DNA of 64,000 bases from Mytilisepta virgata (GCA_028015205.1 CM051516.1:49790230-49854229), one strand, 5' to 3'. Positions 1 through 13,463 are shown, counted from the stretch's first letter. Numbers and translations are program-made. Notes: generated by a model from the sequence alone, not told the origin.

Positions 1-417
1 GACACTTACGGATGATTTCTTCCAATGAATCCTTGTAACGATTCCATAGCATTTTGTTGAAATAAAGATTATAGTTCTAAATTATTTTCAGTAATTATCT
101 AAATATTCTGCCGAATTACAGCCGCTGATAAAGATTACGCAATAATGCCTCCCACTGAAACAGAATATACAATGATATGTTTTCATATCTTTATAGAAGT
201 GCAACATATATATTACAAAGTTAAAGATATAATTTATAATTCTTTGAAGAATATAAAAACACTGAAAAATGTCATCTTCCAGTTTACCTACTGGAAATGG
301 GTATTCAAATATTTTTTTATTGATATGAAATAAGAAGTTTCTACTGTATATGAATTTATGAATTCATGTAATTCTTTATTTTTTGTTCTATCTTGTTCTT
401 ACGTTTTAATTTCATTT

Positions 418-514
418 TTATTTTTCATTCATTCATTCATTTATTCATTTAATTATTTACTTATTTATTTATTTATTTATTTTTATTCATTTTTTTTTAT
501 TTTTATGTATCTAT

Positions 515-549
<35 letters not shown>

Positions 550-553
550 CAAG
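418..553. repeat. (ATTT/ATTC)n microsatellite
   Basis: A run of about 135 bases made of four-base units ATTT, with ATTC variants at its left end. The open frames over it encode only Phe, Ile, Tyr and Leu and are products of the repeat. No other signal is present. Confidence 0.9.
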
Positions 554-659
554 TTTGGCACTATACATATACGACGTGATTTATTCTAATTTCTATAGAA
601 AAAATGTCATTTAATGAAATTTATTTTTTCGATGAAACATGTTGACTAGTTGCTATTCT

Positions 660-950
660 GGACATAAATGATTCATACCGAGTTACAGTTCAGTTGGCTT
701 TGCGGTTTCAGAGGAAAAGATTTTTGATATTTTTACCAATCAGAAATAAGAATTCATCAATGCGGCCATATTAGTTGTCCGACCGGAACTTTATAAAGGT
801 CCTTCCACAGATGCTTCACACCAAGTTTCAGTTCATTTGTCCGAGGGATTTCAGAGGAGATCAAAATGTAAAAGTTTACAGACGGACGGACGACGGACGC
901 CAAGTAATCACAAAAGCTCACCAGACCTTTTGGGCCAGGCGAGCTGAAAT
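660..950 (-). repeat. dispersed repeat, AGCTCACC family, partial copy
   Basis: Contains the phrases seen in the larger elements at 24.4-26.4 and 28.3-29.8 kb: a rise of 'rich in fcctctgaaacc'-type text (here ggtttcagaggaaaag), a GGAC run near 883, and an end in which AGCTCACC and GGCGAGCT face each other (918-945). It is in the opposite orientation to those copies and is degenerate. No coding potential. Confidence 0.55.
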
Positions 951-2840
951 ATATGCGACGTAGTATCCCTTACTGTATTTATTTCTCCATTCTTATCATA
1001 TAATAATTGTAGGTCGGCCATTCTTAGTTGAAATCGCATTTCAAGGATTTTTTTTGCAGTACATGTATGTATCATACAATGCGGAATTTTTATACATAAA
1101 ATTTGAATAGCAATATTTCAACAAAAAAACTCCCACCACCAGCATCCGCCGACGGGTGTGTATTCGACGGGCGACGACATTGGGGATGTCATAAACGTAG
1201 GCTAATTAAAATATATTTAATTTTAAACATAAATTTGAACAAGGGCCCTTTTCCCCTGATATTGTTTCATTCGCTAGGTTTAATTTGAAATGTATTGATA
1301 CTATATTTATATGGATAATGGCGTCAGACCTTGTTATTTTTAGCTTGCCGCCAATCAAGGCCAAGCTAATATATATACATGTATTAGTTTATTAACACTT
1401 GATGATGAAAAAACTAATCAAATTATAACTGAGCTTTTGCTTTTGCGATACAGTACAATGCATAATTGCCGTGTTACAGTAACTGTTACTGGCATTATTA
1501 GACCGGAAATAGCTTGATTGCAGGATAAAATGTACAAAACAACCTTGTCTTATAAGTGAATATGTTCTGTGAAGAAGTCAATGTACATGTACATATGTCA
1601 AGCACGACTGTAACGAATCAGTTGTGAAATGTAAAGGCAATAAGCTAGAGATATGAGTATGTAAGAAACTGGAATAAACTACAATATGAATAACAGGAAA
1701 CTTTGTAAACACACGGGAAAGTGATAGGGTTAAACCTATTATATGGGTACCCACCCCTCCCTTATTTATCCTGACCCGCTGGTGTATAAAAAATACTATA
1801 AAAACCAATACAGTGTGATAACCAACGAGGTGACGGCATAATCTACATAGCAGGGCCAAAATGTGCTGGTTTTAATCGTAAAACAAACTATGAAGCGGAA
1901 GTAGATGTGTCTTTAAAATAAGTAAATCTAGAATTATGAAGAGAGGGCACACCATCTTTAAGCGGGACTTTGCTTGTGTTGTCTCTTTGTTCTGTAGTAG
2001 CCATTGTATAAATCTCCATACAAAAAGACGAACAGATAGGCTAAAGCTATGCACCAAAGGAATTCCAATAGTCTCCTGAAACCCCTCCTCCAAATTCAAC
2101 AAAAAACATATTGTCGATTAGAAATTTATGCATGATAATACATAAACCTCTTCTTAGAATCAGTGTGATACCAGGATACCAGGTAGGCGTATCTTGATGT
2201 AATCTTTATCCAGTGCAGAAAAGGGGAATGTTATTCTTCAAAATGTGGAAGGGACTACTCTTGCTACAATGTATAGCCAATGCTGCTAGAATGGAGATGT
2301 TCCTATAAGTATTCAAATTTTTCAGAATTCACATCTGATTCATATAATTCATTGTCATTGATCATGATTAAATATTGATTCCAAGAATGTTTTAAAAGCT
2401 CGCAAAATCGCTTTGCTAGATCGAATTTTTTGTGTCTTACTAAAACTATAATTTGCTTTTTTATCTAACCCAATCGTACCTTAGGGTATACATCTATGAT
2501 ATGGTATATTTTATGCAGATGTAATGGAAAAATAAACACCAATTTATGTAAGCAAATGCAAATGTAATGGAAAGCGTGAAAGCATTTAAAATTAGACACA
2601 TATAATTAAATGGAGACGAAATAATAAAAGATTTCCATGTCAGGTGATTTTCAAATTAAGCAGCACCGTGTGTGTTATAAAAATTTAGTGAAAGGTATGT
2701 AAACACATGAACACTTTTATGATCTGAGAGTCAAAAACTTTTTTACCACTGATAAAATATGTTTTTCACTTATACACATACTTTATTGTTTTGATTAAGA
2801 GACAGATGTTTATTAGATTTGTTTTTACTGTATTAGCCAT
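951..2840. other. stretch with no recognised gene
   Basis: AT-rich DNA with only short open frames (up to about 90 codons) without recognisable domains. I see no convincing exon, tRNA or bounded mobile element here. Confidence 0.5.
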
Positions 2841-2844
2841 ATAA

Positions 2845-3240
2845 TTTTTAGCTTTTTAAAGTCCAGTTTAATCTATTGCCATCACTTGGTGTCCGACGCA
2901 CGTCCGTCTCTTGCCATCAAACTTTTCACGTTTTGATCTGAACAGAATTATTCCAAAGCTTTGGTGCCGATTGGGAATCCAAGATGGCCGCCAGCGTCAG
3001 CTTTATTTTACATTGGAACCTATGGGAAATATATTTAACGTTTCTTTTGAAAAAAAATTGAATCGATTAATAACAAAGGTGATGGATTTGATACAATTCC
3101 ACATTTAAATATCATTGCACGACCAGTGGATCTTCTCTGAAACTACATAACACATTGATTTGGATTTTGTTACCTTGGTGTCGTTCCGTTGACAAATATG
3201 ATGTCGTAAAAATTTCAAAGAACTTGAAAGATGTTTGACT
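2845..3240 (+). repeat. degenerate copy of the AGCTCACC-family repeat
   Basis: The text around 2875-2995 (atcacttggtgtccgac, then ccaagatggccgcc) matches the head and the repeated unit of the elements at 28296-29784. The start lacks the clear AGCTCACC terminus, so this is a diverged or truncated copy. Confidence 0.45.
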
Positions 3241-3289
3241 CACTGATCTGAAACTTACCTTAAATGATCCATGTGATAACTGAACTGCT

Positions 3290-3770
3290 CAAGTGTTGTC
3301 ACGTACTTTGGTGACGATCGCAAATCTAAGAGTGCTGACAAAGCTGGACTTAGTTTACATTCGAAATTATGGGAATGTGTTTAGAATTCTGCCAAGTCTG
3401 CGTCGTATCTTGACCTTCACCAGAAGAAGGCTGAATACAAGACTTTACGACAAACTGGATGACTTTGACTTTCCAATCGTCAACTTCCCATTTTTGAGCA
3501 GTAACTTTCCAGAAGCGCCGGCGTATGGAGTGTATATTTCACAACTCATACGTTATTCCAGAGCTTGTGAGATATCGACTTCCTGGACAAAGCCCGGCTT
3601 CTGACAGAAAAGTTGCTCAGACCGGGATTATGTTGCTCCTAAATTGGAGCCATCCTTTATCAAAGTTTTATGGACGTCATCATGACTTGGTTGACGGGTA
3701 TGCGAAAATCGCTTCCCAAATGAAAATGGACTGTTACATTGATTTTTTTCCATCCTCATACCGGATTTGA
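3290..3770 (+). pseudogene. C-terminal remnant of a reverse-transcriptase-type retroelement ORF
   Basis: Two overlapping frames read as the tail of a retroelement polyprotein. The first (about 3293-3604) carries LYDKLDDFDFP at about 3451-3475 and the run AYGVYISQLIRYSRAC at about 3522-3570. The text then changes frame and continues as FYGRHHDL at about 3667-3690. These phrases recur together in RT-encoding repeats of marine invertebrates; that recognition is from memory. The catalytic RT core is absent, and at least one frameshift separates the halves, so it is a dead 5'-truncated copy. The T-rich tail to about 3960 (gtagtgcttgtattg onwards) is probably its 3' part. Confidence 0.6.
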
Positions 3771-3954
3771 CATCGGCAGCATGCCGGGTGTCCTGCAGGA
3801 AGCAGAGACTGCATTCTCTTCCGGAGCACCTGAGTCTACCCCGTTTTTTTTGTGGGGTCCATGTTGTTCATATGTTTTTAGTTTTTATTTGTAGTGCTTG
3901 TATTGTTTTGGTCTTGTCTTTGTTGTTCTTCGGAGTTTTTCAGTTGTTTCGATT

Positions 3955-4260
3955 TCCCCTATTCATGAAAACAAAATATGTATTCATAAAATCAAAATAT
4001 TCATTCATAAAATAAAATATATATGTTCTTAAAATTTATAAATACGTTCAATAATTTGAATCATGGGATACGTCGTTTCTTTTGTCACTGTGTATTGACA
4101 ATCGAAAACGAAACTAGGATGACTTGTCGTATGGCGGAGAAAATTGAACAAAATGGCTAATGATGGGTGAATGCTATCATTTAATGAGGTTTTGTATTCA
4201 TGAATACAAAATATGTGTTCTGGGTTTTGTATCAACGTGTCATTGAACAATCATAATCCA
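3955..4260 (+). repeat. dispersed repeat shared with 44.1-44.3 kb
   Basis: Begins with short units of the type attcataaaat and runs into a segment (about 4048-4100, catgggatacgtcg) that closely matches 44268-44310 (catgggatagctcg), followed in both by ttttgtcac. The pair marks a dispersed family with a tandem ATTCATAAAA-like head. Confidence 0.6.
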
Positions 4261-4317
4261 AGACATTTACCAAGCCGGGGATAATATACTGTTTAACTAA
4301 TTACCATTTTTTTTTAG

Positions 4318-7300
4318 TTGACGACATGTGTTTACCTGATCCTTGCAAGAAGGAAAAAGGAGAACGTGGAGATTCAGGGCCTCCTGGAAAAATAGGATAT
4401 CCTGGACTACCGGGACCTGTTGGATATCCAGGAAAAAGAGGACCGAAAGGAGAACACGGTGAGATTGGACTTACTGGATTACCGGGTCTAAATGGAGTTA
4501 AAGGAGAAGATGGATTACCTGGAATGAAAGGAAAGCAAGGTAAAATCAAACACAGTATCTATTACTACATTTGGTACTGCTAACTATAAGTTATAGTTCA
4601 ATATTAAATGTTTTGTTTTTGTGGATTTCTTTTTATTAACTAAATCAGAATCACCAGAACATAGTACAGCCCTGGCCTAACTGACTTGTTTTCAATTTTT
4701 TATTTTCTGTTGTCACAGTGACAACAGAAAATTAAATTAAAATTGAAAATAAGTCACTGAGGCCAGGGCTGTGGCGTAGTGTAAAAATGGACACAATTTT
4801 CGTTAACATAATAATGTATCAATTAAGTGAAAACAAGTATAGATTGATAATTAATGAATGAACTCGGTAATTGAATAATATTTTGATTTAAGTTTAATCA
4901 TGTCTTATCTTGCGAGATCATATTTCAACATGCCACCTGTCACCAGTTCAAGCTTGTTCGTATTAAATTATAAACTGTTATAAAAAGAAAAGACAGTCTG
5001 AAACCGCATCGAAACACGGAACCCTTTAAAGTGATATTTTGGACATTTTTTATATACTCTGTGAATTTACTGGAATTGTTATATTTTATTATTTAGAATT
5101 AAACGTTAAGCCTTTGTTTATGATTTTATAAAGCAATTAATGGAACTTAAAAATCAGTCAAAGTTTATTTGGAATTAATGCCCGAATTACTTCTGTAATC
5201 CTTTGCCATTTTTTTTAAAATTATACGTTTTGTTTACTAAGATTGCAATATTGCTTAGATTGTAAAATTGCTTATAATATACTTGTATAATCTGCAATAA
5301 ATATTCATTATTATCATTATTGATGTAAAATTTATTTAAAAGAAATATGGTTGTGCATGTAGTAGTGACGCATATAAGGGCTTCAAAGTGTAAAAACCAA
5401 TGACAAGTGCCTATTCAGGACAAAATCGGCTAATTTCCAGGTTTCATACACGGAATACAAGCACTGACGTTCAACACCTACAGCCAATTAAACAAACAGT
5501 CTAGTATACAAACAGACCGTTCATTATCAGGACTTTATTGTAAATGATTAAACAAATGTACAACATTGGTAAAATATAACCACAATACCATGTAAACGTA
5601 CACCATGTAAACGCATTGCAGGTTTGAATTAGCATACACATGTAATTTTACAAGTGTACGAATATGCTTACTTATGTAACATTTGTGCATGTGAATAGGG
5701 CTTTAGGAGCTAATATGTCGGTAGTGTATTATGATACCCATAAGTTACATTTACTCGTATCAAATGGTAAACTTCTTAAAATGTCTGCTAAAAATTTAAA
5801 ACGGATAAATTATTGACAAGAAACTCCTATATACATGTGAAAATTTTCAAGCAAAGACATTACTGAATTTCTTTTTCTTAAATTCAAAACGAGGTATTCA
5901 ACACGAGGGTTATCTCCACCTAAAACAGAGAAGGACACGCTCCGGAAAAGTAAGCATATCCTGCCCAGCAAACGGAAAGGTGAAATGTCAAGTCTGTTCA
6001 TGTCAGTATCGATTACAGGAAGACGTGAAATCTAACTAAAGATATCTAGTCTCATTGGCCAATCAATTCGTGATGACGAAAGTAAAAAAAAACATTGGAG
6101 TGTTAAAATCAACAAGGGTCTTAACATAATCAAGTCTTAGAATTTTATGTGACAACGACTTCGCTCTTTCGGGAAAATAGTTGTGTATATCACATACACG
6201 CCCAGGCATACACGACAATAAAGATTTAACTGCGAAATGGACCTTAGTAAAGGGAAAGTGCATAATTGGAAATCTAAATCTGTAATCATTTTTTCATGTA
6301 GTTACACATTTTTTACAAGTTTTTATTTAGCTCTTCGTCACATTTTTGTATATTTATACTGAATTCTGCCGCACATTTATTTTTGCCTTCAGTCTTCATA
6401 CTTATGTATCCAACATCACTGAAGGTATGTTATAAAACAACTAACATATAACTCGAAATGTCAAAAATAACATACCAATCAAACATGATCCGCAAAAGAA
6501 TACCGTGGGAAAAGTCCGTGTATTCGTAATCCAAGTAAAGACAAAGTCACGAGAATGGAACACAACAAACAAACACCAAAAAGGATAATGTTCAACCAAA
6601 AGAATAAAAAACATATATTATACTAAACAAAATTAGAATAAACAGAACAGGAACTAAAGCACAATCAATTAACCCATCCAAACGATGTAACTTCAGACAA
6701 AAGATGACATAAAAGAGCACAAATCTTGAAAAAAGAAACAAGAAAGAGTTAGGATATTAATCTGACTTGGCACACTGAGCAGTGCTGGGATATTATTGGT
6801 TATACAGGCACACTGAGCAGTGCTGGGATATTATTGGTTATACAGGTATCTAAGCCTCCCAAATATCTATCATAGACTGCTTCAAAGATTTGCATATGAA
6901 GAATCCTCACTTGTAACTTGGTTTCTTGTGTTTAGTGTTGTTTACGTTTTTGGATTTGCCAATAGAGATATTTGTTCGTTATGTTAGTGTTCTCATGAAT
7001 TCGTCTTGTCTTTTGATTTCGGGCTTATGTAATTTGGCACAAAGTGCATTACTAGTATACAGAAATTTAAGAATAATAATTAATTTGGGACCAATAGAAT
7101 CACGCTTTTAAACATGGAACATAGTAAAGAAGATGGTAAGTGACCAATCTATAAACACAAAACATGCATAATATAATGTAGATATTATTAATTAGATATA
7201 TGTAACACACATGAAAACTAAAGTTGTGCTAAGATGCTTTTCTGGAATATTTGGAATATGATGTAATATATTGCAGACTTATACCCTTATCATGCAGTAA

Positions 7301-8047
7301 TACGTGATAGTTAACCTTCGAGATTACAATTTGTACCTTTTAAACAATTCATTTCTTTGTTACCACATCTTCCACTCCGTTGGTGTAATTTAATCACTAT
7401 ACTGAGAACCTTCATACACTTTGTCGGGTTGTTGTAGTTTTTAGTTTTTTTCCCTTGTTTTTCTGTCTATTAATTAGCTCTCTGCATATTCTTGCCCGTT
7501 ACTGTAATCTCCATTTCATGATATGAACTTTAACAATAATTTAGTTGTCTTATTTATTCTTACGTGTGGTTTTTAACTTAAACATAAGGTTGAACTGTCA
7601 ATCGAAATGAAAGGACACACTGGGCAAGTGAACATGACGGAAATGTCTCGAATGACCAGTCATTGCTACATACATTTCAAATTATAAATGTGAGTTTAAA
7701 AATACCCTAGCCAAAACAAGTAAAAATCAATTATTTTATGAAATTCAAGAAAATTACATGTTTGAATTAGAGGAAAATAATATTTTTATTGAAATCTCAG
7801 AATTACTGCTTTGTAATCGACATGCATGAAGTTAATTATTTTCTCCCTGAAGTAACAAAGTTTAAATTTCAGATCGATTCTCTCTATGTATATCTTTTTA
7901 CACACTATAATACAATATATTACTTAATTTAGGTTTATTGTTGCAGATGATGTGATAACAGATCCCATGGTACTTAGTGTGCTTATATTACTTATTCTGA
8001 CCGATGCTGTGGTTATCTGGGTTATTCTTTACATTAGAAAGAAATAA
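4318..8047 (+). CDS. membrane protein with collagen-like stalk, two 3' exons (paralogue of the gene at 26834-32790)
   Basis: Seen: an exon at 4318-4539, after a T-rich acceptor ending in AG and before donor GTAAAA, encodes [11 protein letters not shown] followed by 20 Gly-X-Y triplets. A terminal exon at 7947-8047, after ttgttgcag, encodes DVITDP, a helix of about 22 hydrophobic residues containing one Asp (ILTDAV), and the tail IRKK before TAA. The first exon ends after one base of a Gly codon and the second starts with two bases, so they join in frame. Known: Gly-X-Y runs form triple helices. Inference: a single-pass protein with an extracellular collagen stalk and a minimal basic cytoplasmic tail. 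N-terminal exons are not identified; they may lie further left or outside the window. The 3.4-kb intron holds a foldback element and a tandem duplication. Joining of these exons in mRNA is not shown by the sequence alone. Confidence 0.6.
4667..4771. repeat. near-perfect foldback (palindromic) element
   Basis: The two arms, starting CAGCCCTGGCCT and ending AGGCCAGGGCTG, pair across about 50 bases each with a centre near 4717 (gttgtcac/gtgacaac). This is the pattern of a small foldback MITE. It lies 130 bases downstream of the collagen exon donor. Confidence 0.75.
4772..7113. other. intronic DNA without recognised genes; short tandem duplication at 6769-6844
   Basis: AT-rich intron sequence. 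At about 6769-6844 a unit of 38 bases (beginning ggcacactgagcag) is present twice in direct tandem and nearly identical. An A-rich dispersed segment (about 6460-6730) resembles 23590-23790 and 39300-39480. No coding signal found. Confidence 0.5.
7114..7135 (+). other. candidate alternative first coding exon
   Basis: ATG at 7114 opens MEHSKED and runs into a strong donor (gtaagt) after one base of the next codon. This phase fits the membrane exon at 7947. There is no good acceptor upstream, and the frame reached from the nearest AG closes at once, so it could only be a first exon. It could equally be chance. Confidence 0.2.
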
Positions 8048-8445
8048 GAAATTACATGTACTTTGGAATTTCTTCGAAAATGAAAGCTTAATTTACAATT
8101 GGATGAAAATTTATTCCGAAAGAACCAAGATAAAGTGGACAATACCAGCTGTTTTCCCCATGTTGAATCTCACAGGAAATTGTCCATGAGTCCATTTTTA
8201 TAAAAAAAAAATCATATTTGATTGGCATTGGATGAACGTAACATTTTGGACTGAGATTATGTTTCTTCTTGCACATCTATGGGTGGTATACTGCCCATGT
8301 AAAGTTATATCCAAATACAAGTTTGTATTCAGAAAGAGTTGTGTTTACAAGGTATATTCATGTAGTACAAAATTTATATCAGAATTCATTGTGCAAGTTG
8401 GATTATCTCTCCTTAAACAATCTGAAAAGAAATTATATTCTTCAG

Positions 8446-8477
<32 letters not shown>

Positions 8478-9429
8478 ACCTGTTGGAGTTTTACGCCGAC
8501 CTTTATGCAAATTAATGTTAATTTCATTTAGATTTATGAATATAACTTTCTTTCCTACTGAACCTTACAAGGAAGTAAGTGATTATGAAACACTGACATA
8601 TTTTAAACAACTACAGGCATGGGACAATTATTTTTTTCTGCTGTCTACAATATTGGACAAGCTGTTTTTTCCCATACAATTTTTGCACCGTCCTATCCTT
8701 GCCATAAATATTGCCAAGTTGCTAATAAGACAATCTTGTTAATTCGATATTTGTGTTTTTTTTTTTTAATTTTCGTCAGAAAGATGGCGTTATTGGATTG
8801 GTATGTCATTGTCGACCTTTCCTGTAATCTGTTTAATATTTGTTGTTTATTTCATTCACATGCGAAAAAAACTTTCTTTTACACTGGACCGCTCCACGAT
8901 CCTGCTCAACCAAAAACTCATATATATGTACTGGTTACCTCATAAACTCCATATAAATTGCTTTATTTCTGTCCTTTTTACAACCTGTCTTACTTACATA
9001 AGGGAATTTGTATTGACTTATTGTTGCAACATGTATGAAAATTTGGACTTTTGATTTTGGAGTGTAATAAATTCACAATGCTATATATATGCAAAATTTA
9101 TATCATTAAGTTACTGTTGTGGACAATTATGATTTTTTTCTACATTGTATACCAGTAAAATTTGAGTGCAGGGCACTGGTTTACTAATCCTTTTAATTTT
9201 TTGCTTTCTTTAAAAAAAAATGTGTAACAGTTTTTAATTTAAGATTTTTCAGTCGCCAAAAGTATGAAAATTATAGTTGTCGGACTAGTTATAACATGAT
9301 CAAGATCTTACATTTTTTGCTGGAGAACATTTTGTTTGTTTCGCCAAATACTGTGTATCGACAGGTCACTGGGATTCCTCTGGTTACAAACTACATGTAG
9401 TAATTTTCAAATATCTTCTTTTCGCTTTC
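8048..9429. other. no recognised gene; (TGAT)n microsatellite at 8445-8478
   Basis: Downstream of the membrane-exon stop codon. It contains a short TTGATTGA tetranucleotide run and AT-rich DNA. Overlapping frames of 60-108 codons show no domain. Confidence 0.5.
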
Positions 9430-9825
9430 TTGACAGCATCTTCGAGAACCAAGGGTTACGATTCGCTTCTCTCCTCCTCACCCTTTGCAGATAAAGCTAG
9501 AATTAGTAAACCACGCATGGCGACGTCTTGCGGCTTACATTAGTCACGCCATTTCTAATTATACAGTTATTGACTGGGTCCGAGAACAACAACTGTTTTG
9601 TTTGACCCGAGGACTTTCTCAACGCATTTCGCCATATTATATGTTTACATTGTCGACATGTGATCGCTGCGTTCTGTTTGGTTGCAGCTACTCTCAGCTG
9701 CATCGAATAATAGATAAGTACCAGCCCCCTACCCCCCTGTTAAGAAATTCCGGATTAATCCACCCAAGGCGAAGAGAAAAGAAGCGAATCGTAGCCCTTG
9801 GTTAGCGAAGAGGTCTTGATCGAGA
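9430..9825. mobile_element. MITE with inverted ends
   Basis: The left arm AACCAAGGGTTACGATTCGC at 9447 faces an inverted copy at 9803 (AACCAAGGGCTACGATTCGC read on the minus strand), with weaker pairing outward (tcttcg on both sides) and inward. The interior is more GC-rich than its surroundings and carries no transposase. I could not define a target-site duplication. The 106-codon plus-strand frame over it is attributed to the element's composition. Confidence 0.65.
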
Positions 9826-10023
9826 CTTTCTTGTGGCACTATGGTGAGTATATAGTAACAAGTTGTACACTTTGGGCGGATTTGCTCTAGGTCAGAAGAT
9901 TAAACGACCGAAACAATACAATAACTAAAAAGCATATAATAGGTTAATATATTTTACTAGCTACATTCCGTCCAAAAGGTTTAATACACATGTAATAGCT
10001 ATCAACAAAGGCCTTTGGTACGA

Positions 10024-10083
10024 ATTTTGATGCACAAGATGTGCACATTTCGTCGACTTACGACTCGTTAGTTGTGCTCAACG
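10024..10083 (+). repeat. dispersed 60-bp repeat (GTGCACATTTCGTCGA family), copy 1
   Basis: Reads tttgatgcacaagatgtg, cacatttcgtcgacttacga and ttgtgctcaacg. Related copies lie at 21857-21907, 38044-38112, 38898-38961 and 39153-39222, in both orientations. Confidence 0.7.
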
Positions 10084-10234
10084 AAAAACGTTTAAACCAA
10101 AACATTAATCAAAAAGTTTAAGAGCATATTTTAGCTAAATACCCGGCACTAAATAATACATATATTATGAACTGGTTTTTTTCAATCCTAGTTTATTGTA
10201 GGATTAAACACGTTCTTAAAGAAATGTATTGCTG

Positions 10235-10332
10235 TATAAAATGGACCAATTCACTCATAAACAAGAAAGTCCGAAGGACTTTTATCCTCGGACTTTTATG
10301 ATTTGTTTGTGAGTGACTTAGTCCATTTTATA
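10235..10332. repeat. foldback element
   Basis: The arms tataaaatggaccaattcac and gtgacttagtccattttata pair around a centre near 10283, with further pairing of aagtccgaagga with tcctcggactt. It is a compact hairpin of about 98 bases. Confidence 0.75.
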
Positions 10333-10339
10333 GACCAAT

Positions 10340-13300
10340 AAATTCATTTTAAGATATGATTATCCTTATAATTATTCAAAATTGGATATGAGGAAAATAA
10401 CTTGCCGCTCATAACCTCAATAACACGTTAATTGTGCATATGTGTTCCTCTAGATTGCCTGGCGTATATGAATATGTCATCAGCTGGTTAGCAAATATGT
10501 GACGTTCGTTTATTTTATTTTATTTTATTTTATTTTTTTTTTTTTTTTGGTTAATCTTTTTTTTTTCACTTTTCGAATGAATGTAACGCCTTTATTATTA
10601 AATTTTACGATGAAAGCGAAATGAAAATAAATATTTCATCCTCGATCAGGTCTGTGTACATTTTCATCGCCATATTGTTTACGTTGGTTACGAAAAGTTG
10701 TTTTGTCAGCAACTTTATCAAAAACTAAATAACTTCACAAACCGCCACCGGGAAGCCTTCTCGATCAATCATATGAACGTATTCTCCAAATATACAAATC
10801 ATATAAGAATTATATTGCAATTTTGTATAAATGCTAAGGTCTTACCTATAACCTACAGAAACGTGGAAATACCAAAGGATCTCTTAACAGTATAAGGGAC
10901 ATAAATATATGTAATTCTGTAAAATGACTGGAAGACTTCAAATTCATACCAACCTCTCACGAATACAGCCGAGCACTATTGAACTACATAGCTAGATGAC
11001 GCCATTATTTATGAATAGTTAGTATGATAGAGCGATAGTATCCGACCATGCAGCTGCTATGAGAGTAACAGTTCCTACTTTTTTGTAACAATGAATATTG
11101 TATACTAGGCTTTTAAAATGCGTTTATATACCTGATGGTCAGGAAAATAATGGGGTGTTATCCATAAAATCGCCTTATAACCCTACCACTACAGTTTTTG
11201 AACTACTATCTTGTTCTGTTATTTCTATTTTGTGTTATGTGCTATTTTATCTAATTTTTGTCAAAAGTTTGTCGATTGGATGGCGATAATTGATTGTCAG
11301 TGTTGACATTTCGTAGTATCCATATAGACATTATAATATATCACGATATGTTGATCCATTAATCGTGTTAATATCAAATATTAAATTAGTACTATTGGAA
11401 GCTTTGCATTTGTCCCACCCTATTGTATATCTGTTAAAAGCAAAACTGTTACAATTAATAACACAAGATATCAAACAACATATATGAATAATGTAAGAAT
11501 GATATTTAACTAATTTGATTTTACATTGATCATGTTGATAATGTGGTCTTTTCAATATTTGTCAATTACATAATTATGGGATGGGTGTAGAAAAGTACTG
11601 AATACGTTTGAAGGATATATGAGGATCTGGATGGGGAGGGAATGGTTCTGAGGCAGAATTATTTTAGGTTTTAAAATTCAAAACTGCAAAGAAAACGGAG
11701 TAAAAACATGTTAGTTTAGGTTATGGGGGCGGGAGTGATATGCATCTTGTCGAAAATGTTTTTGAAGTAATTTAGTGAACTATGTAATTTAATTAGATTA
11801 AATGAATACAAAATATATTTCTTTATTAATTCTCGTTATTCTGTAGAGTTGTTATTTTCTGTAGTCGGTATTTTTTCTTCATTTTAAAAATTAGTAATTA
11901 TCTAGTAGAACATCATTATTCTCTATTTATTTTTTAAGTTAATTATTCTCTATTCATTAATCTTAAAGACATTATTCTTTATTCTATAAACCCATGCCAC
12001 ACCTTCATGTTTTCATTTTGTCATGTTTGTTAATTAAGTTGAATCATTCACTGGTAGTTATTAAAAAAACACACAATATTTAGAAACAGAATAAAGTTGA
12101 ATACGTTTTGCCTTGTTTCATAAATTATCCCTTCACACAATGTTTCTTCCCAACTTCCTGTGTAATATGTCGCACAAATAAGTTTGACAACTGTTCCCAC
12201 TGTTAGCCTATGCTACAAAGTAAAGCAATCATTGCAATACAGACACATATTTTCCATGACAATGCATGTTAGAAGTTTGTCTTGCGTGAAGTGTATGGGT
12301 ATCAACGGGATTGTAATGGTAACAAATTGAAAAGTATTTAACACTTTCTTATCAAATTTGTAACATGAAGAATGTAGAGTTCAAATGTCACTAACATTTA
12401 TATAATTATATATGATGAGAAGTCCGAAGTGACAAAACAATTCTTAAGACTTCAATTATAAAATGTTTTATTTCTAGTTGGCCATCAAATATATAAACAA
12501 ACACTTCAATTGTTTCTTTGTGTTTCATAAAAAAACTGCTGTGCATGTTACTTCTCAATCCATCAAAACGTTGAAAATAAATTACACTGCACCTGTCTTA
12601 AAGGACAACCACAAAAGATCAATGCAGGATGAAAATAAATAATTATGCAATATTTTAAAATGATTATTTCAAAACACATTGTACTTGTCTTAACGGACAA
12701 CCAAAAAAATCAATGTATGATAAACTTAATATAGTTTTGGGCGGTGGGTTGGGGTCAAAATGAAAGCAAGTTTAGTTATTTGATTTTAAGAATTTAGAAT
12801 CTCATACAATGTAGACTTTCAATTACATGTTTCAGAATTAAATGATATCTGGAACAGTTTAAAGATAGCAACAGAAAAAACCTTGCGCAGCAAAACAAGA
12901 AAAATAACTGCGTTTTAATAGATATACTTTTGATGAATATTCTTGTCCGCCAATCAATAGTATGATTGTAAAGATGCATAATCCACTGAAGTCCATCTAA
13001 AAATTATATTTGTTTCAGGTTTAAATCGTCGAAAGACGACGTACATTTCTGTCTTGAGGAAATTTATACATGGATTGCGATGAGCACAGGACCTCTCTGT
13101 AACCAAGACCAATTGCATGATTTTCGAATGCTTGGGGAACGGATTTTAGTCAAATTTGTTTTATCGTATATTAAAATATTGAATTGAGTAGTTATGGTAA
13201 AAGTTGGAAAATACAAACGTTTGACATAATATTTTGATTTCAATCTTTCTAGTAAATCTTGGTTTGCTACTTTAAAAATAAAAAAAAATCTCCGTCAACT

Positions 13301-13460
13301 CAAAAAGAAAAAGTCATTGCAGGTCTTCATTCGCGAATTATTTTAATAGTACTAATTATAATAAAAAGACAAGACAAAAAGAGAAGAATAAAAAAAACAG
13401 TGACAACAAATCAACTACCATAGATTAATTGGAATACCAGGAATTTATACAAACTAGAAA
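10340..13460. other. no recognised gene; one dispersed repeat inside
   Basis: Holds an (ATTTT)n and poly-T run (about 10503-10565), a dispersed repeat at 11240-11575 listed separately, and a small imperfect direct repeat (ttgtcttaacggacaacc type at 12594 and 12688). The open frames are short and domain-free. Confidence 0.5.
11240..11575 (+). repeat. dispersed repeat, pair of 43440-43715
   Basis: Shares with 43440-43715 an ordered series of blocks: gtcgattg, acattataa, atattaaatt, ggaagct, gcaattgtc-like text, tatctgttaaaag, and aatttgattttacattgat followed by atggtctttt. The two copies are diverged but collinear over about 300 bases. Confidence 0.55.
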
Positions 13461-13463
13461 TAC

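Noticed and set aside
358..579. Phe/Tyr/Leu-rich frame resembling a hydrophobic peptide
   Set aside because: Produced by the ATTT microsatellite.
4301..4549. Minus-strand Pro/Gly-rich frame
   Set aside because: Antisense of the collagen exon at 4318-4539.
9485..9805. 106-codon plus-strand ORF in GC-richer DNA
   Set aside because: Lies within a MITE with inverted ends and shows no domain.
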